Shown: piece by piece, positions 8,724-17,552 of the stretch
How the letters are laid out: the number at the start of each line of letters is the position of its first letter
Numbering within the stretch: the first letter of the stretch is position 1
Assembly (NCBI RefSeq): GCF_009913235.1
Contig: NZ_CP047897.1
Location: forward strand, 682,001 to 746,000
Source: Nibribacter ruber
GTDB taxonomy: Bacteria > Bacteroidota > Bacteroidia > Cytophagales > Hymenobacteraceae
Length of the DNA: 64,000 nt
Reading direction: 5' to 3'
Notes under the pieces: generated by a model
What the model saw: the letters and a program-made list of their open reading frames with translations, nothing else
Database searches by the model: none
Told to the model about the DNA's origin: nothing
Translations under genes and position numbers: made by a program

Positions 8724-9246
8724 GCAGGCCTCTGCCTGGGCAGTGGTCATTTGTTTGACGCTGTTCCTGGGTGGTTGTTATTCTTTTTCGGGGACTAACA
8801 TTTCCGCTGATGTAAAGTCCATTTCTATTACTAACTTCAACAATGCGTCTGGCCAGGGGCCGGCAAGTTTGCAGCAGTGGGTGACCGAAGACTTTAGAGA
8901 TTATTTCCAGCGCAACACCAACCTGCGGGTAATGCCCCAGGGCGGCGACTTGCAGATAGAAGGCCAGATAATGGGCTATTCCTTTAGTCCGGCGGCCATT
9001 CAGCGTACAGACTCCCCGGCCAACCAGGGCGGACTGGACCAGGCAGGCGCCAATAGATTGACTATAACCGTGCAGGTAAAATATACAGACACAAAGAATC
9101 CAGCCAACAGCTTTGACCAAAGCTTTAACAGCTTCTTTGATTTTCCTGCCAACCAAGACATTAACCAGATTAACAGAGGACAGATCAACCAGATCATGGA
9201 TAGATTAATCTATAATGTGTTTACAAAAACCGTCGCTAACTGGTAA
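8704..9246 (+). CDS. lptE: LPS-assembly lipoprotein LptE
   Basis: The protein is 180 aa with a lipoprotein signal ending in FLGGC, lipidated Cys at residue 25. The mature part (VKSISITNFNNASGQGPASL, then DLQIEGQIMGYSFSP) matches the Bacteroidota LptE family, the plug of the LptD barrel that inserts LPS in the outer membrane. Its ATG lies inside the end of the sigma-54 activator gene (20-nt overlap, different frame), so translation is likely coupled. The position between that activator and the TPR/secG genes is a recurrent Bacteroidota arrangement. No lptD lies in the window. Confidence 0.82.
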   Translation: MILKTCKQASAWAVVICLTLFLGGCYSFSGTNISADVKSISITNFNNASGQGPASLQQWVTEDFRDYFQRNTNLRVMPQGGDLQIEGQIMGYSFSPAAIQRTDSPANQGGLDQAGANRLTITVQVKYTDTKNPANSFDQSFNSFFDFPANQDINQINRGQINQIMDRLIYNVFTKTVANW

Positions 9247-9274
9247 CTTCGCAGGCCAGAACCCACCCATACGC

Positions 9275-11416
9275 ATGAATAAAGCGGCATTTTTAAATAT
9301 TATACGGCAAGTGGCCCCCATTCAGGACCAGGAAGTAGAAGACCTGGAAGAATTGGTGGCTTCATTTCCGTATTGCCAGACCGCGCATATTCTGCTGGCC
9401 AAGGCTGCGTATGACCGGGGCAGCATGCTCTCCACGCAAAAGCTGCGCAGAGCCGCCGCACATGCCTCTAATCGGCAGTTGCTGAAGCGCATTGTGTACG
9501 CACCTCCTATCCTGCAAACCACCCTGGAGGAAGAAGTAGCAGTTGAAGAAACACCATCCGTTTTTGGGCTAATTCCTGAAAATGAGGCCAAAAGCGCCTT
9601 CCCGGAAATCGCCCCAGAAGAAGGAATCCTGGAGGCTTTGGAGAACCTTTCTGAAGAAGAAAGCTTTGATGTTGAGGCGCAGCACCACCAGGAAGAATTT
9701 GAAGCGATAGAAGAACCACAGGCAGCTTATTCAGAGCCAGTTCCGCTTGATAACCTTTCAGATTCTTTAGAGGAGGTAGACGAGTCAGTACCTTCCCTTG
9801 AAGGCAATACCTCTAAAGAGGAGGATACTACCCAGGAGGAAGAAGGCCTTATCTTAGAAGAGGATTACGACCAATACACCATCGCAGGCACCCTTCTATC
9901 AGATTCTGAAGAAGAAACAGAAGAAGTTATCTACGCAGATGAAGATATTGCCTTTGATGAGCCGGTTGTAGGAGAAGAATCCCCGGAAGAGGAAATCCAT
10001 TACCAACAACTAGAGACGCCGGATGCTTCTGAGGATTTGGTGGAGGAAGCCATCATTACTGATTCTAACCCTGTACGTTCAGAATTAGAAGCTTCTGCAG
10101 AGGAATCGTCTTTTGATTCAACGGAAGACGAAAATATTACTTTCGGAACTGAGCAGGATCAAAGTTCTTTTAACACGCAAGACGCAATAGAAGTTGAATC
10201 CAGTGAGGTTTCTAGTGATTCTACCTCAATCCCTGTTTCAGAAGAAAGTGGAAACAGGGAAAAAATAATCTTTGAAACTCAGGATGAGACAAGCATTGAA
10301 GTGGAACTGGTTCATGATTCTGAAGATGCCAGTTTTGATGTAAACGAGTTAGAAGAATTAACTCTTGCTTCTCCTTTAGATGCAGAAGATATCCAAGCGG
10401 AAACATTTAGCTCTATTGAGGCTGCCTTTGAAGAAGAGGAACCTGAAGCCCCAGAAACATTTGACCAGGTCCAAGAAAGATCAGAACAAGATGCAGTTCT
10501 AGTTTTTGCAGAAGTTGGAGAAGATATTCCTGCTGTCCAAGAAAAGGTTATAGCAGATTCTAATCCTACAATAGCTGCTGTTTTGGAGCCTTCCTATGAG
10601 GAGGATGAACTGTTCAGCCTGATGCAGATTGACAGCCTTTCTACGCTTTCGGCCCCTATCCCTAGCGTAAACCTTTCGCACGCTGAAATCATTTCTGAGC
10701 TTACCTCGCGTCCAGAGCCGGAGGAGTTTTCTCCAGAGGAAAATATCCTTCAAGAGGAAGCCGCGGCAGCAGCAGCCTACCAAGAGGAAGCGTTGCCAGC
10801 CTCCCCTGAATTAATTGAATTCGTAGCGGAGTTAGAAGGCAGAACGCCAGAAGAGAAAACAGGCCCCGAGGAGGTAGCGCCTAGTGCCTTCCCTATGCTG
10901 CAGATGGCGCCTGCCGCTGCCCATGAGGTAGACCCGGTTACTGAAAAGGATCCGTACCTGAGCATTTTCTACCACAACAGCCTCGCTTATTGGATGGACT
11001 CCAGCCGTTTGGGGGAAACCATTCAGTTACGCGATGAGCTTACCTCTAAGAAGCCGTACTACTTCCAGCCAGATCTTATTCTAGAGCACGTGAAGGGCAA
11101 CGGGGCCTTGGAGAAGGTAAATAAGCCAATTGCCAAATTAGACCAGCAGCTCAACATCATTGATCAGTTCCTGAAGTCTAATCCCAAGCTTAAGAGCATG
11201 GCTCACCTGCAGCAGAAGAATGAGCCGCAGGAAGACCTTTCAGCCAAGAGCTCTAAGATTAAAAGGAACCTGGCTTCAGAGAATCTAGCTCTCATCTTCA
11301 TTAAACAAGGCAAAATCAAGAAAGCGCTCAAAATTTATGAGCAGCTTATTGTGAAATTCCCCGAAAAAAAGAGTTACTTTGCCGAACAGATTGAAAAATT
11401 AAGAAACGAATTGTAA
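9275..11416 (+). CDS. Large acidic protein with C-terminal TPR-like helices
   Basis: The protein is 713 aa from the ATG at 9275; an in-frame earlier codon at 9215 would overlap lptE and is unlikely. Residues 1-75 are a helical domain (EDLEELVASFPYCQTAHILLAKAAYD). Residues 90-540 are a low-complexity stretch dominated by Glu, Asp and Ser, with recurring runs such as EEDTTQEEEGLILEEDYDQY. A folded region resumes near 550 (YLSIFYHNSLAYWMDSSR) and ends with a TPR-like repeat (LALIFIKQGKIKKALKIYEQL). No signal peptide. The function is unknown; it lies 1 nt before secG. Codons 96-107 overlap a degenerate copy of the 38-bp palindrome. A helical adaptor with a disordered linker is the best description. 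Confidence 0.75.
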   Translation: MNKAAFLNIIRQVAPIQDQEVEDLEELVASFPYCQTAHILLAKAAYDRGSMLSTQKLRRAAAHASNRQLLKRIVYAPPILQTTLEEEVAVEETPSVFGLIPENEAKSAFPEIAPEEGILEALENLSEEESFDVEAQHHQEEFEAIEEPQAAYSEPVPLDNLSDSLEEVDESVPSLEGNTSKEEDTTQEEEGLILEEDYDQYTIAGTLLSDSEEETEEVIYADEDIAFDEPVVGEESPEEEIHYQQLETPDASEDLVEEAIITDSNPVRSELEASAEESSFDSTEDENITFGTEQDQSSFNTQDAIEVESSEVSSDSTSIPVSEESGNREKIIFETQDETSIEVELVHDSEDASFDVNELEELTLASPLDAEDIQAETFSSIEAAFEEEEPEAPETFDQVQERSEQDAVLVFAEVGEDIPAVQEKVIADSNPTIAAVLEPSYEEDELFSLMQIDSLSTLSAPIPSVNLSHAEIISELTSRPEPEEFSPEENILQEEAAAAAAYQEEALPASPELIEFVAELEGRTPEEKTGPEEVAPSAFPMLQMAPAAAHEVDPVTEKDPYLSIFYHNSLAYWMDSSRLGETIQLRDELTSKKPYYFQPDLILEHVKGNGALEKVNKPIAKLDQQLNIIDQFLKSNPKLKSMAHLQQKNEPQEDLSAKSSKIKRNLASENLALIFIKQGKIKKALKIYEQLIVKFPEKKSYFAEQIEKLRNEL
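9559..9596. repeat. 38-bp palindrome, copy 2 (inside the TPR gene, degenerate)
   Basis: CGTTTTTGGGCTAATTCC and GAAAATGAGGCCAAAAGCG flank the centre. The length is exactly that of the family, but several arm pairs are lost. It encodes VFGLIPENEAKS, a different reading frame of the element from that used in pabB. Confidence 0.6.
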
Positions 11417-11417
11417 C

Positions 11418-11795
11418 ATGTATATTGCTCTGATCAGCGTCATTCTTTTCCTTTGCGTATTGTTGATATTGGTGGTTTTGTCCCAGAACTCCAAAGGAGG
11501 CGGACTATCCAGCCAGTTTGGCGGAGGCGGCACCAGCCAGCTAATGGGTGTGAAACGCACAGGAGACCTTCTGGAGAAATTAACATGGGGTTTCGCCATT
11601 GGTATCATTGTATTGAGCCTTAGTTCACAGTTTATTCTTTCTGGCAGCAATGACGCCGTAGAAAGCCGCAGCGTAAACGAGCAGCGCGCAGGCGCCGCCG
11701 CCCCGGCAGCAGCTCCGGCCATGCCACAGCAAAATGCAGCCCCTGCCCCAGCGGTAGCCACACCAGGTGCCGGTACAGACTCTGCTGCGCAATAG
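11418..11795 (+). CDS. secG: Preprotein translocase subunit SecG
   Basis: The protein is 125 aa. SecG is the small SecYEG subunit that helps SecA-driven export. Two membrane segments are visible (residues 2-21, ISVILFLCVLLILVVLSQN; and 54-72, WGFAIGIIVLSLSSQFI), joined by the conserved Gly-rich loop KGGGLSSQFGGGGTSQLMG. The C-terminal 45 residues are an Ala/Pro-rich tail, common in Bacteroidota SecG. The ATG starts 1 nt after the stop of the TPR gene, so the two are co-translated. A strong terminator follows. Confidence 0.92.
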   Translation: MYIALISVILFLCVLLILVVLSQNSKGGGLSSQFGGGGTSQLMGVKRTGDLLEKLTWGFAIGIIVLSLSSQFILSGSNDAVESRSVNEQRAGAAAPAAAPAMPQQNAAPAPAVATPGAGTDSAAQ

Positions 11796-11828
11796 TAACA
11801 AAACCGATACTAACATAGCCCTTTATAG

Positions 11829-11861
11829 GACCCCGAGCTTCACCGCTCGGGGTCTTTTTTT
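11829..11861 (+). terminator. Intrinsic terminator after secG
   Basis: A perfect 10-bp stem (GACCCCGAGC / GCTCGGGGTC) with a 6-nt loop is followed by a seven-T tract. It ends the operon that includes lptE and secG. Confidence 0.92.
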
Positions 11862-11868
11862 GTCCTTC

Positions 11869-11906
11869 CGTTTTTGGCCTGTTTTCCTGTAAATACGCCA
11901 AAAACG
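11869..11906. repeat. 38-bp palindrome, copy 3
   Basis: It lies 8 nt behind the secG terminator. Left arm CGTTTTTGGCCTGTTTTC is the consensus; the right arm carries the TACGCC variant, leaving two mismatches. Flanks do not pair. Confidence 0.92.
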
Positions 11907-11977
11907 ACACATTTAGTAGAAGAACTCTGTCAAATCTACTATCTGTAAAACTGACTTGGCAGGACAGCCTTGAAAAC

Positions 11978-11998
11978 TTGGCAGACAAACACTGCCAA
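11978..11998. promoter_or_regulatory. Palindromic operator upstream of groESL
   Basis: TTGGCAG and CTGCCAA are perfect inverted 7-mers separated by 7 nt. The site is centred 41 nt before the candidate -24 GG of groESL, and a further TTGGCAG half-site starts at 11957. It could be an activator or repressor site; it is not a CIRCE element. Confidence 0.5.
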
Positions 11999-12027
11999 AA
12001 TGGACAAGAATGGCAGAAAATGGCATT

Positions 12028-12044
12028 TGGCACAGGAATGGCAA
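12028..12044 (+). promoter_or_regulatory. Candidate sigma-54 promoter of groESL
   Basis: TTGGCACAGGAATGGCAA has GG at 12029-12030 and GC at 12041-12042, exactly the 10-nt spacing of -24/-12 promoters. The -24 half TGGCAC is perfect; the -12 half is TGGCA rather than TTGCA. The start point would be near 12054, giving a leader of about 60 nt before groES. The TGGCA-rich context (six copies in 90 nt) makes an alternative reading as repeated protein-binding sites possible. Confidence 0.5.
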
Positions 12045-12113
12045 TAAGGCTTGCGTCCCAGGCGCACAGATGCCGGGCATAGAAATAACCTAACCTTATA
12101 TCATAACAAACCT

Positions 12114-12401
12114 ATGGCATTAAACATCAAACCAATTGCTGGAACTGCGAACAGAGTGATTGTAGAGCCAGCTCCGGCAGAAGAAAAAACTGCTTCTGGA
12201 CTTTACATCCCAGACACTGCCAAAGAAAAACCACAAAAAGGAACGGTAGTAGCTATTTCAGAGGAAGATGGTGAAGGCAAAAAACCATCTGTAAAGACGG
12301 GTGACCAGGTTTTATATGGTAAATACGCCGGTACTGAAATTTCTCTGGACGGATCAGACTACCTGATCATGAAGGAGTCTGACATCTTGGCGGTTCTTTA
12401 G
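12114..12401 (+). CDS. groES: Co-chaperonin GroES
   Basis: The protein is 95 aa from the ATG at 12114 ([19 protein letters not shown]). The mobile loop ([19 protein letters not shown]) that docks on GroEL is clear, followed by GTVVAIS and the C-terminal strand [14 protein letters not shown]. It caps the GroEL ring for ATP-driven folding in the cytoplasm. The frame extends upstream to 12051, but that part lies in the leader. groEL follows after 54 nt, and both are probably transcribed from the promoter region at 12028-12044. Confidence 0.96.
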   Translation: MALNIKPIAGTANRVIVEPAPAEEKTASGLYIPDTAKEKPQKGTVVAISEEDGEGKKPSVKTGDQVLYGKYAGTEISLDGSDYLIMKESDILAVL

Positions 12402-12455
12402 TACCTCTCCTCCTATTGTATCTAAATCATCAACCATAACCATTGAAAGAATAGT

Positions 12456-14099
12456 ATGGCATCTAAGAACATTACCTTCGACATCGAAGCCCGTAACAAA
12501 ATCAAAAAAGGCGTTGACACGTTGGCCAACGCTGTAAAAGTAACCCTGGGCCCTAAAGGCCGCAACGTCATCATCGACAAGAAATTTGGCGCTCCTAGCA
12601 TCACTAAAGACGGTGTGACGGTTGCCAAAGAAATTGAATTGAAAGACGCCGTTGAGAACATGGGCGCACAACTGGTGAAAGAAGTAGCCTCTAAAACCGC
12701 CGACATGGCTGGTGACGGTACTACTACTGCCACCGTATTGGCCCAAGCCATCTACACTGCCGGTTCTAAAAACGTAGCCGCTGGAGCCAACCCAATGGAC
12801 TTGAAGCGTGGTATTGACAAAGCCGTTTCTAAAGTAGTTGAAAATCTGAAAGCGCAGTCAAAGAAGATTGAAAACTCTTCTGAGATTGCCCAGGTAGGTA
12901 CCATCTCCGCCAACAACGACTTTGAAATCGGGCAGATGATTGCTGATGCCATGGACAAAGTGGGTAAAGACGGCGTGATCACGGTAGAAGAAGCAAAAGG
13001 TACTGAGACCGAAGTAAAGACCGTAGAAGGTATGCAGTTTGACCGCGGTTACCTGTCTCCTTACTTCGTGACCAACCCAGAGAAGATGGAAGCCGAGTTT
13101 GAGAACGCCTACATCTTGATTTATGACAAGAAAGTGTCTACCATGAAAGAACTGCTTCCGGTATTGGAGCAAGTAGTTCAAACGGGTAAGGCTTTGGTGA
13201 TCATCTCTGAAGACGTAGACGGTGAAGCCCTTGCTACCTTGGTAGTAAACAAACTTCGTGGTTCGTTGAAGATTGCTGCTGTAAAAGCACCAGGCTTCGG
13301 TGACCGTAGAAAAGCCATGCTAGAGGACATCGCTATCTTGACCGGTGGTACTGTTATCTCTGAAGAGCGTGGTTACAAGCTTGACAATGCTACCCTGGAC
13401 TATTTGGGTCAGGCTGAGCGCATCATTATTGACAAAGACAACACGACCATTGTGAACGGTAAAGGCGAGAAAGATGCCATTACGGGCCGTGTGAACGAAA
13501 TCAAATCTCAGATTGAGAAAACCACTTCTGACTATGACAGAGAGAAGCTACAAGAGCGTCTGGCTAAATTGTCTGGCGGTGTAGCTATCCTTTACATTGG
13601 TGCCTCTACCGAGGTGGAGATGAAAGAGAAAAAAGACCGTGTGGATGATGCCTTGCACGCGACCAGAGCGGCCGTAGAAGAAGGTATTGTTGCCGGTGGT
13701 GGTGTTGCCTTGATCAGAGCCATTGACGCCTTGAACGACGTTGATACCCGCAACGAAGACGAGAAGACTGGTGTGCAGATCATCCGCACGGCCCTGGAGT
13801 CTCCTTTGAGAACCATTGTTTCTAACGCTGGTGGCGAAGGATCTGTGATTGTAAACGAAGTACGTGCTGGTCAGGCAGACTACGGCTACAACGCCCGCGA
13901 CGACAAGTTTGAGAACATGTTTGCCGCCGGTATCATTGACCCAACCAAAGTAACGCGTCTTGCGCTTGAGAACGCCGCTTCGGTGGCAGCCTTGTTGCTG
14001 ACTACAGAGTGTGTGATTGCTGATGAGCCGGAAGAGGCTGGTGCGGCTGCCGGTGGCGGAATGCCAGGCGGTATGGGCGGCATGGGTGGCATGATGTAA
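12456..14099 (+). CDS. groEL: Chaperonin GroEL
   Basis: The protein is 547 aa, normal length. It shows the chaperonin signature throughout: [28 protein letters not shown] at the nucleotide site (split here by family convention), [14 protein letters not shown] with the catalytic Asp, and the Gly/Met-rich C-terminal tail ending GGMGGMM that lines the cavity. It forms the 14-mer that folds client proteins with GroES. Codon use is markedly regular, as expected for a highly expressed gene. It is followed by a strong terminator and then a palindrome copy. Confidence 0.98.
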   Translation: MASKNITFDIEARNKIKKGVDTLANAVKVTLGPKGRNVIIDKKFGAPSITKDGVTVAKEIELKDAVENMGAQLVKEVASKTADMAGDGTTTATVLAQAIYTAGSKNVAAGANPMDLKRGIDKAVSKVVENLKAQSKKIENSSEIAQVGTISANNDFEIGQMIADAMDKVGKDGVITVEEAKGTETEVKTVEGMQFDRGYLSPYFVTNPEKMEAEFENAYILIYDKKVSTMKELLPVLEQVVQTGKALVIISEDVDGEALATLVVNKLRGSLKIAAVKAPGFGDRRKAMLEDIAILTGGTVISEERGYKLDNATLDYLGQAERIIIDKDNTTIVNGKGEKDAITGRVNEIKSQIEKTTSDYDREKLQERLAKLSGGVAILYIGASTEVEMKEKKDRVDDALHATRAAVEEGIVAGGGVALIRAIDALNDVDTRNEDEKTGVQIIRTALESPLRTIVSNAGGEGSVIVNEVRAGQADYGYNARDDKFENMFAAGIIDPTKVTRLALENAASVAALLLTTECVIADEPEEAGAAAGGGMPGGMGGMGGMM

Positions 14100-14131
14100 T
14101 CATCCCTCCTTCAGCACACGCTGAATAAACA

Positions 14132-14172
14132 AAGAAACCCCGACCATAGACTTGGCCGGGGTTTCTTCTTTT
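14132..14172 (+). terminator. Intrinsic terminator after groEL
   Basis: An 11-bp stem (AAGAAACCCCG / CGGGGTTTCTT), extended inside by CC/GG, is followed by CTTTT. It closes the groESL operon. Confidence 0.88.
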
Positions 14173-14182
14173 ACAGGAACTT

Positions 14183-14220
14183 CGTTTTTAGCCTCTTTTC
14201 TGGGAAAGAGGCTAAAAACG
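14183..14220. repeat. 38-bp palindrome, copy 4 (compensated arm changes)
   Basis: Arms CGTTTTTAGCCTCTTTTC and its near-perfect complement. Compared with the consensus, the G-C pair at arm position 8 is A-T and the G-C at position 13 is C-G, so both strands changed together. It ends 4 nt before the stop codon of the convergent lipoprotein gene. Confidence 0.95.
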
Positions 14221-14224
14221 ACCT

Positions 14225-14824
14225 TTATTGAATCTCCTTTATTTTGATGTTAATGGTATGAGGTGCTTTCTCATCGCCGCCAAAGTATGGGTACAACTGA
14301 TAACCCTGCCCTTCACCAGAACAGCTGCGCTCATGCTCTACTTTCTTGTTTCTTACCTGGTAGGTGTATTTTCCATCTGTCAAAGTCAGTTCACAGACAT
14401 AGGTTTTGTTTAGGTCAATGTCTGTGATCAAGGTAGAGGCGTTCTTGCCGTCTTTGTACGAATAGGCGTGCAGTTCTAACTTCCCTTTGTACCATCTCCA
14501 ACCAAAGCGCGCACTGGATACGTGGTGGAAAGCCCCACAGTCACTCATGCCATACAGCTTGTTGATGTCAGCCTGATTATTGGGATCTTTGGTGGTATAA
14601 ATGGCTGTTGAATCAAACTTCACTTCAAACTTAATCTTGCTCTTAGTGAAAGTCTTCAGGGGATTAGTGGTCTCATGGCGGCCGGCCGCAATCTCATAGT
14701 TGATGCCTTCTTCCGTTTGGGGCAAATCTGTCTGGGCAGGCTCCAGCAGTTCTTCTACAGAACAGGAAGAAAGAAAGATGGCGGAAAGAAGAGTGAAAAG
14801 AGTAAATCGTAAAGGTTTAGTCAT
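14225..14824 (-). CDS. Hypothetical lipoprotein
   Basis: The protein is 199 aa from the ATG at 14824. Seven codons upstream there is another in-frame start, but MTKPLRFTLFTLLSAIFLSSC gives a standard lipoprotein signal with Cys at residue 21. The mature part has a short acidic linker, then alternating beta sequence (KIKFEVKFDSTAIY, KLELHAYSYKDGK, KTYVCELTLTDGKYTYQVRN). No catalytic motif or family is recognised. It is probably anchored at the cell envelope. It converges on groEL and is followed upstream by a GH25 gene 134 bp away on the same strand. Confidence 0.7.
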   Translation of the reverse strand: MTKPLRFTLFTLLSAIFLSSCSVEELLEPAQTDLPQTEEGINYEIAAGRHETTNPLKTFTKSKIKFEVKFDSTAIYTTKDPNNQADINKLYGMSDCGAFHHVSSARFGWRWYKGKLELHAYSYKDGKNASTLITDIDLNKTYVCELTLTDGKYTYQVRNKKVEHERSCSGEGQGYQLYPYFGGDEKAPHTINIKIKEIQ

Positions 14825-14958
14825 ATAGAAACGGTTAAGTAGCACAAAACTACTTGGTTACCTAACCATCAACAATAGTCAATTACACTTCCTTGGGAGG
14901 TTACAATAAGGTTGTTGTAATAGTATTATTCATTCTCCCTTTTCTTGCGTAGCCTCTC

Positions 14959-15786
14959 CTACTTTGGTTCATAGCACATGTTATATAAATCTTCCATGGT
15001 GCCTTTGAAAACATTGAGATCAGCGTTGCCTTTGATGCCCTTTAACCTTCCCGTATCTGTATGTTGCCAGAAAGACCAGTTGTGGTTATTGATTATATGA
15101 CCGTTTTCTGGCGTGTAATGAGCTAGCCACAAAGGATAATCGTCGAAATGCCCGGCCAGGTGCTTTTCATAAAAGGCGTAGTTGGTGTAGATGATGGGCT
15201 TTAGGTCATACTCCTCCTCCACCGCATCTAGCCAAATCTGCACGCCTGCTCGTATTTCTTGGTCAGACTGATGGTTGGTTACCTCCACGTCCAGCACCGG
15301 AGGCAAATCTCCTGCTTCTAAATGCACCCGGTCCAGGAAGTTCTTGGCCTGCTCTTCTGCATTTCTAGCGGGAAGAAAAAAGTGGTAGGCCCCCCGCAGT
15401 ATGCCATGCTTTTTAGCCGACCGCCAGTGTTTGGAAAAGTAGCGATCCTGGTGTTGCACACCTTCGGTGGCTTTGATGAACGCAAAGGAGATGTTTTCGT
15501 TTTTCACCAGTTTCCAGTCAACCTGCTGCTGATGGTGCGAAATATCCAGTCCCAGCACTTCATAGTCATTGGGCTGAAAAGTGGTAAGGGTTTTGGTCTG
15601 GGTGGCCTCCTCTACCTTGTGTCTGAAGAATGCCAGCCTTCCGCCTTCTTTGTAATACTCTATGCCCAGCCTAAGCACCAGAAAACCCGCTACGCCCAAA
15701 AGCAAAGGCTTCCAGAGCGACGAGGTGGTTTCTCTACCGGGAGAAACTTTTTTAGAAGGTCTTTTAGGAGCGCGTCTGGTTGTCAT
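14959..15786 (-). CDS. GH25 family lysozyme, membrane-anchored
   Basis: The protein is 275 aa from the ATG at 15786; the frame extends to 15831 but MTTRRAPKRPSKK is the natural basic N-terminus. One membrane segment (LWKPLLLGVAGFLVLRLGI, residues 24-42) is followed by a GH25 domain: VLGLDISHHQQQVDW (Asp81), FAFIKATEGV, GAYHFF, and the catalytic pair in PPVLDVEV (Asp166, Glu168). GH25 enzymes cut the muramic acid-glucosamine bond of peptidoglycan. The membrane anchor suggests a periplasmic wall-remodelling role. No neighbouring gene points to a lysis or secretion cassette. Confidence 0.88.
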   Translation of the reverse strand: MTTRRAPKRPSKKVSPGRETTSSLWKPLLLGVAGFLVLRLGIEYYKEGGRLAFFRHKVEEATQTKTLTTFQPNDYEVLGLDISHHQQQVDWKLVKNENISFAFIKATEGVQHQDRYFSKHWRSAKKHGILRGAYHFFLPARNAEEQAKNFLDRVHLEAGDLPPVLDVEVTNHQSDQEIRAGVQIWLDAVEEEYDLKPIIYTNYAFYEKHLAGHFDDYPLWLAHYTPENGHIINNHNWSFWQHTDTGRLKGIKGNADLNVFKGTMEDLYNMCYEPK

Positions 15787-15836
15787 AGAAAGGAAGAGAA
15801 CTCCAAAGATACGAAGCAGTTGCGGTACCAAAAAGA

Positions 15837-15865
15837 AAGCCCCGCTGATTAGGTCAACGGGGCTT
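15837..15865 (-). terminator. Terminator after the POT transporter gene
   Basis: Arms AAGCCCCG and CGGGGCTT with a further TGA/TCA pairing inside. On the minus strand it is followed by TCTTTTTGG. It lies 22 nt beyond the stop of the transporter gene and isolates it from the GH25 gene. Confidence 0.75.
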
Positions 15866-15887
15866 CGGTATTAAGAAGACGTAAAGA

Positions 15888-17297
15888 CTAAGCGCCTCTG
15901 CCGTGCATCATGTACAACAACTTCTTGGCAATGGCTACCAGTAGCAAACCAGCGGCAATCACAAAGCCGGCAATAAGCCCAAACACTTGCAATGGTCCCA
16001 GAATCTCTACATATGAAGCAATATAGCCACCAGCAATCTGGGCCACGAACGGCGCCAGGAACCAAACCCCCATCAGCATGGAAGTATAGGCCAATGGAGA
16101 CAAACGGGAAACCATAGACAAACCGATAGGCGACAAACATAGCTCACCAATGGTATGGAAGAAATACGTGGCAATTAACCAGAAGATGCTGGCTTTGACT
16201 GCCTCATCCTCTACGTTGCCGCCGCGCTGCATCACTGCACCCACCATGAACAAGAAACCAACTCCTAAGAGAATCATGCCCAAGCCCATCTTCACAGGAA
16301 TGCTCAAGTCTTTGCCACGCTTGCTCAAAGAAAGCCACAGATTAGCGGTCAAAGGCGCAAAAGCGACAATGAACAATGGGTTCACAGACTGGAACCAAGC
16401 CGTAGGAATCAGGAAGCCGAACACCTCGCGGTCAATGTATTTGTCTGTATACAAGGAAAGAGAAGAACCTGCCTGCTCAAAACCTGCCCAGAAAAACACC
16501 ACAAACAGCGTAATGATGAAAATCACGGCCATTCTGTCTGTTTCCTCCTTGGTCAAAGGCGTCTTCTCCACTGGGTTGTTTTTGTCCACCTTGCCGTCTG
16601 GCGCCACGCCCACGTTGCCCAAATATTTTGGAGCCAACAGGTTGAACGCCAGCTGGCCAATGATCATACCAATACCAGCAGCCAGGAATCCGTAACGGAA
16701 ACCATACTCACTAACAGTAGTGACACCGTCTACCACAGTTTTTGTGGCGAAAATATCCTCAGCTAAAATACCGCATACCAAAGGAGCCGCGAAGGCCCCC
16801 ACGTTAATACCCATGTAGAAGATGGTGAACGCGGCATCGCGGCGGTGGTCACCTTGCTCATACAGCTTGCCTACAATGGCAGAAATGTTGGGTTTGAAGA
16901 AACCGTTACCAATGATAATCAACAACAGGCCCACGGCGGTCATCATAGGAATGCCCATAATGGCCCCCATGTTGGTCATGTCTGGGGTTGAGAACAAGGA
17001 AAACTGCCCCAAGGCCATCAACACACCGCCTATCAAGATGGAACGGCGCTGCCCAATGTATTTTTCTGCTAACCAACCGCCAATAATGGGCGTGAAATAA
17101 ACAAAGCCGGTAAAGTAGCCGTAGATGAGATTACCGGTAGACTCTGCAATGCCAAGCCCACCCGCTACGGCAGCTTTTGTTAAATACAGGATAAGAAGTC
17201 CCCGCATTCCGTAGTAGCTGAATCGCTCCCACATCTCGGTGAAAAAAAGTAGGTAGAGCCCTGGCGGGTGACCTTTCTTAACGGTTGTTTCTTGCAT
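15888..17297 (-). CDS. Proton-dependent oligopeptide transporter (POT/PTR family)
   Basis: The protein is 469 aa, of a 12-14 helix MFS fold. The N-terminal POT signature FTEMWERFSYYGMRGLLILYL, containing the ExxER motif that couples protons, lies at residues 19-39 (quoted in overlapping parts: FTEMWERFSYYG). Later segments GNGFFKPNISAIVGKLYEQ and FFHTIGELCLSPIGLSMVSR are also typical. It imports di- and tripeptides with protons across the inner membrane. The gene is monocistronic: terminator downstream and a 250-bp upstream gap shared with the divergent pckA. Confidence 0.92.
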   Translation of the reverse strand: MQETTVKKGHPPGLYLLFFTEMWERFSYYGMRGLLILYLTKAAVAGGLGIAESTGNLIYGYFTGFVYFTPIIGGWLAEKYIGQRRSILIGGVLMALGQFSLFSTPDMTNMGAIMGIPMMTAVGLLLIIIGNGFFKPNISAIVGKLYEQGDHRRDAAFTIFYMGINVGAFAAPLVCGILAEDIFATKTVVDGVTTVSEYGFRYGFLAAGIGMIIGQLAFNLLAPKYLGNVGVAPDGKVDKNNPVEKTPLTKEETDRMAVIFIITLFVVFFWAGFEQAGSSLSLYTDKYIDREVFGFLIPTAWFQSVNPLFIVAFAPLTANLWLSLSKRGKDLSIPVKMGLGMILLGVGFLFMVGAVMQRGGNVEDEAVKASIFWLIATYFFHTIGELCLSPIGLSMVSRLSPLAYTSMLMGVWFLAPFVAQIAGGYIASYVEILGPLQVFGLIAGFVIAAGLLLVAIAKKLLYMMHGRGA

Positions 17298-17485
17298 GTG
17301 TACTGGAGAGTTTTAGTAAGTGATTATTTGTTAGATGGTGTTTTTTGAGAATTTCGTAAAAGTAAATGTATCACCTTAGATGCATTTATTCAAATATGCG
17401 TTCTTTTTAATGAATACCGGCCAGCTCTGAGAAACATATAAAACAAACAGCCGTTAGGGTTTGCTATTATATCCCCTCTTTTTTG

Positions 17486-17493
17486 TAATTTTG
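17486..17493 (+). promoter_or_regulatory. -7 box of the pckA promoter
   Basis: TAATTTTG fits TAnnTTTG, and TTTG at 17460-17463 is a -33 candidate 22 nt upstream. The leader to the ATG at 17553 would be about 50 nt. Confidence 0.5.
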
Positions 17494-17552
17494 TTAAACC
17501 AAGGCACACCGTGCCTTTTTCCATTATCAAAAATCAATTTTCAAACCTCCTT

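Noticed and set aside
12011..12025. Second GG/GC pair upstream of groES as another sigma-54 promoter
   Set aside because: The spacing is 9 instead of 10 nt, which sigma-54 does not tolerate well.
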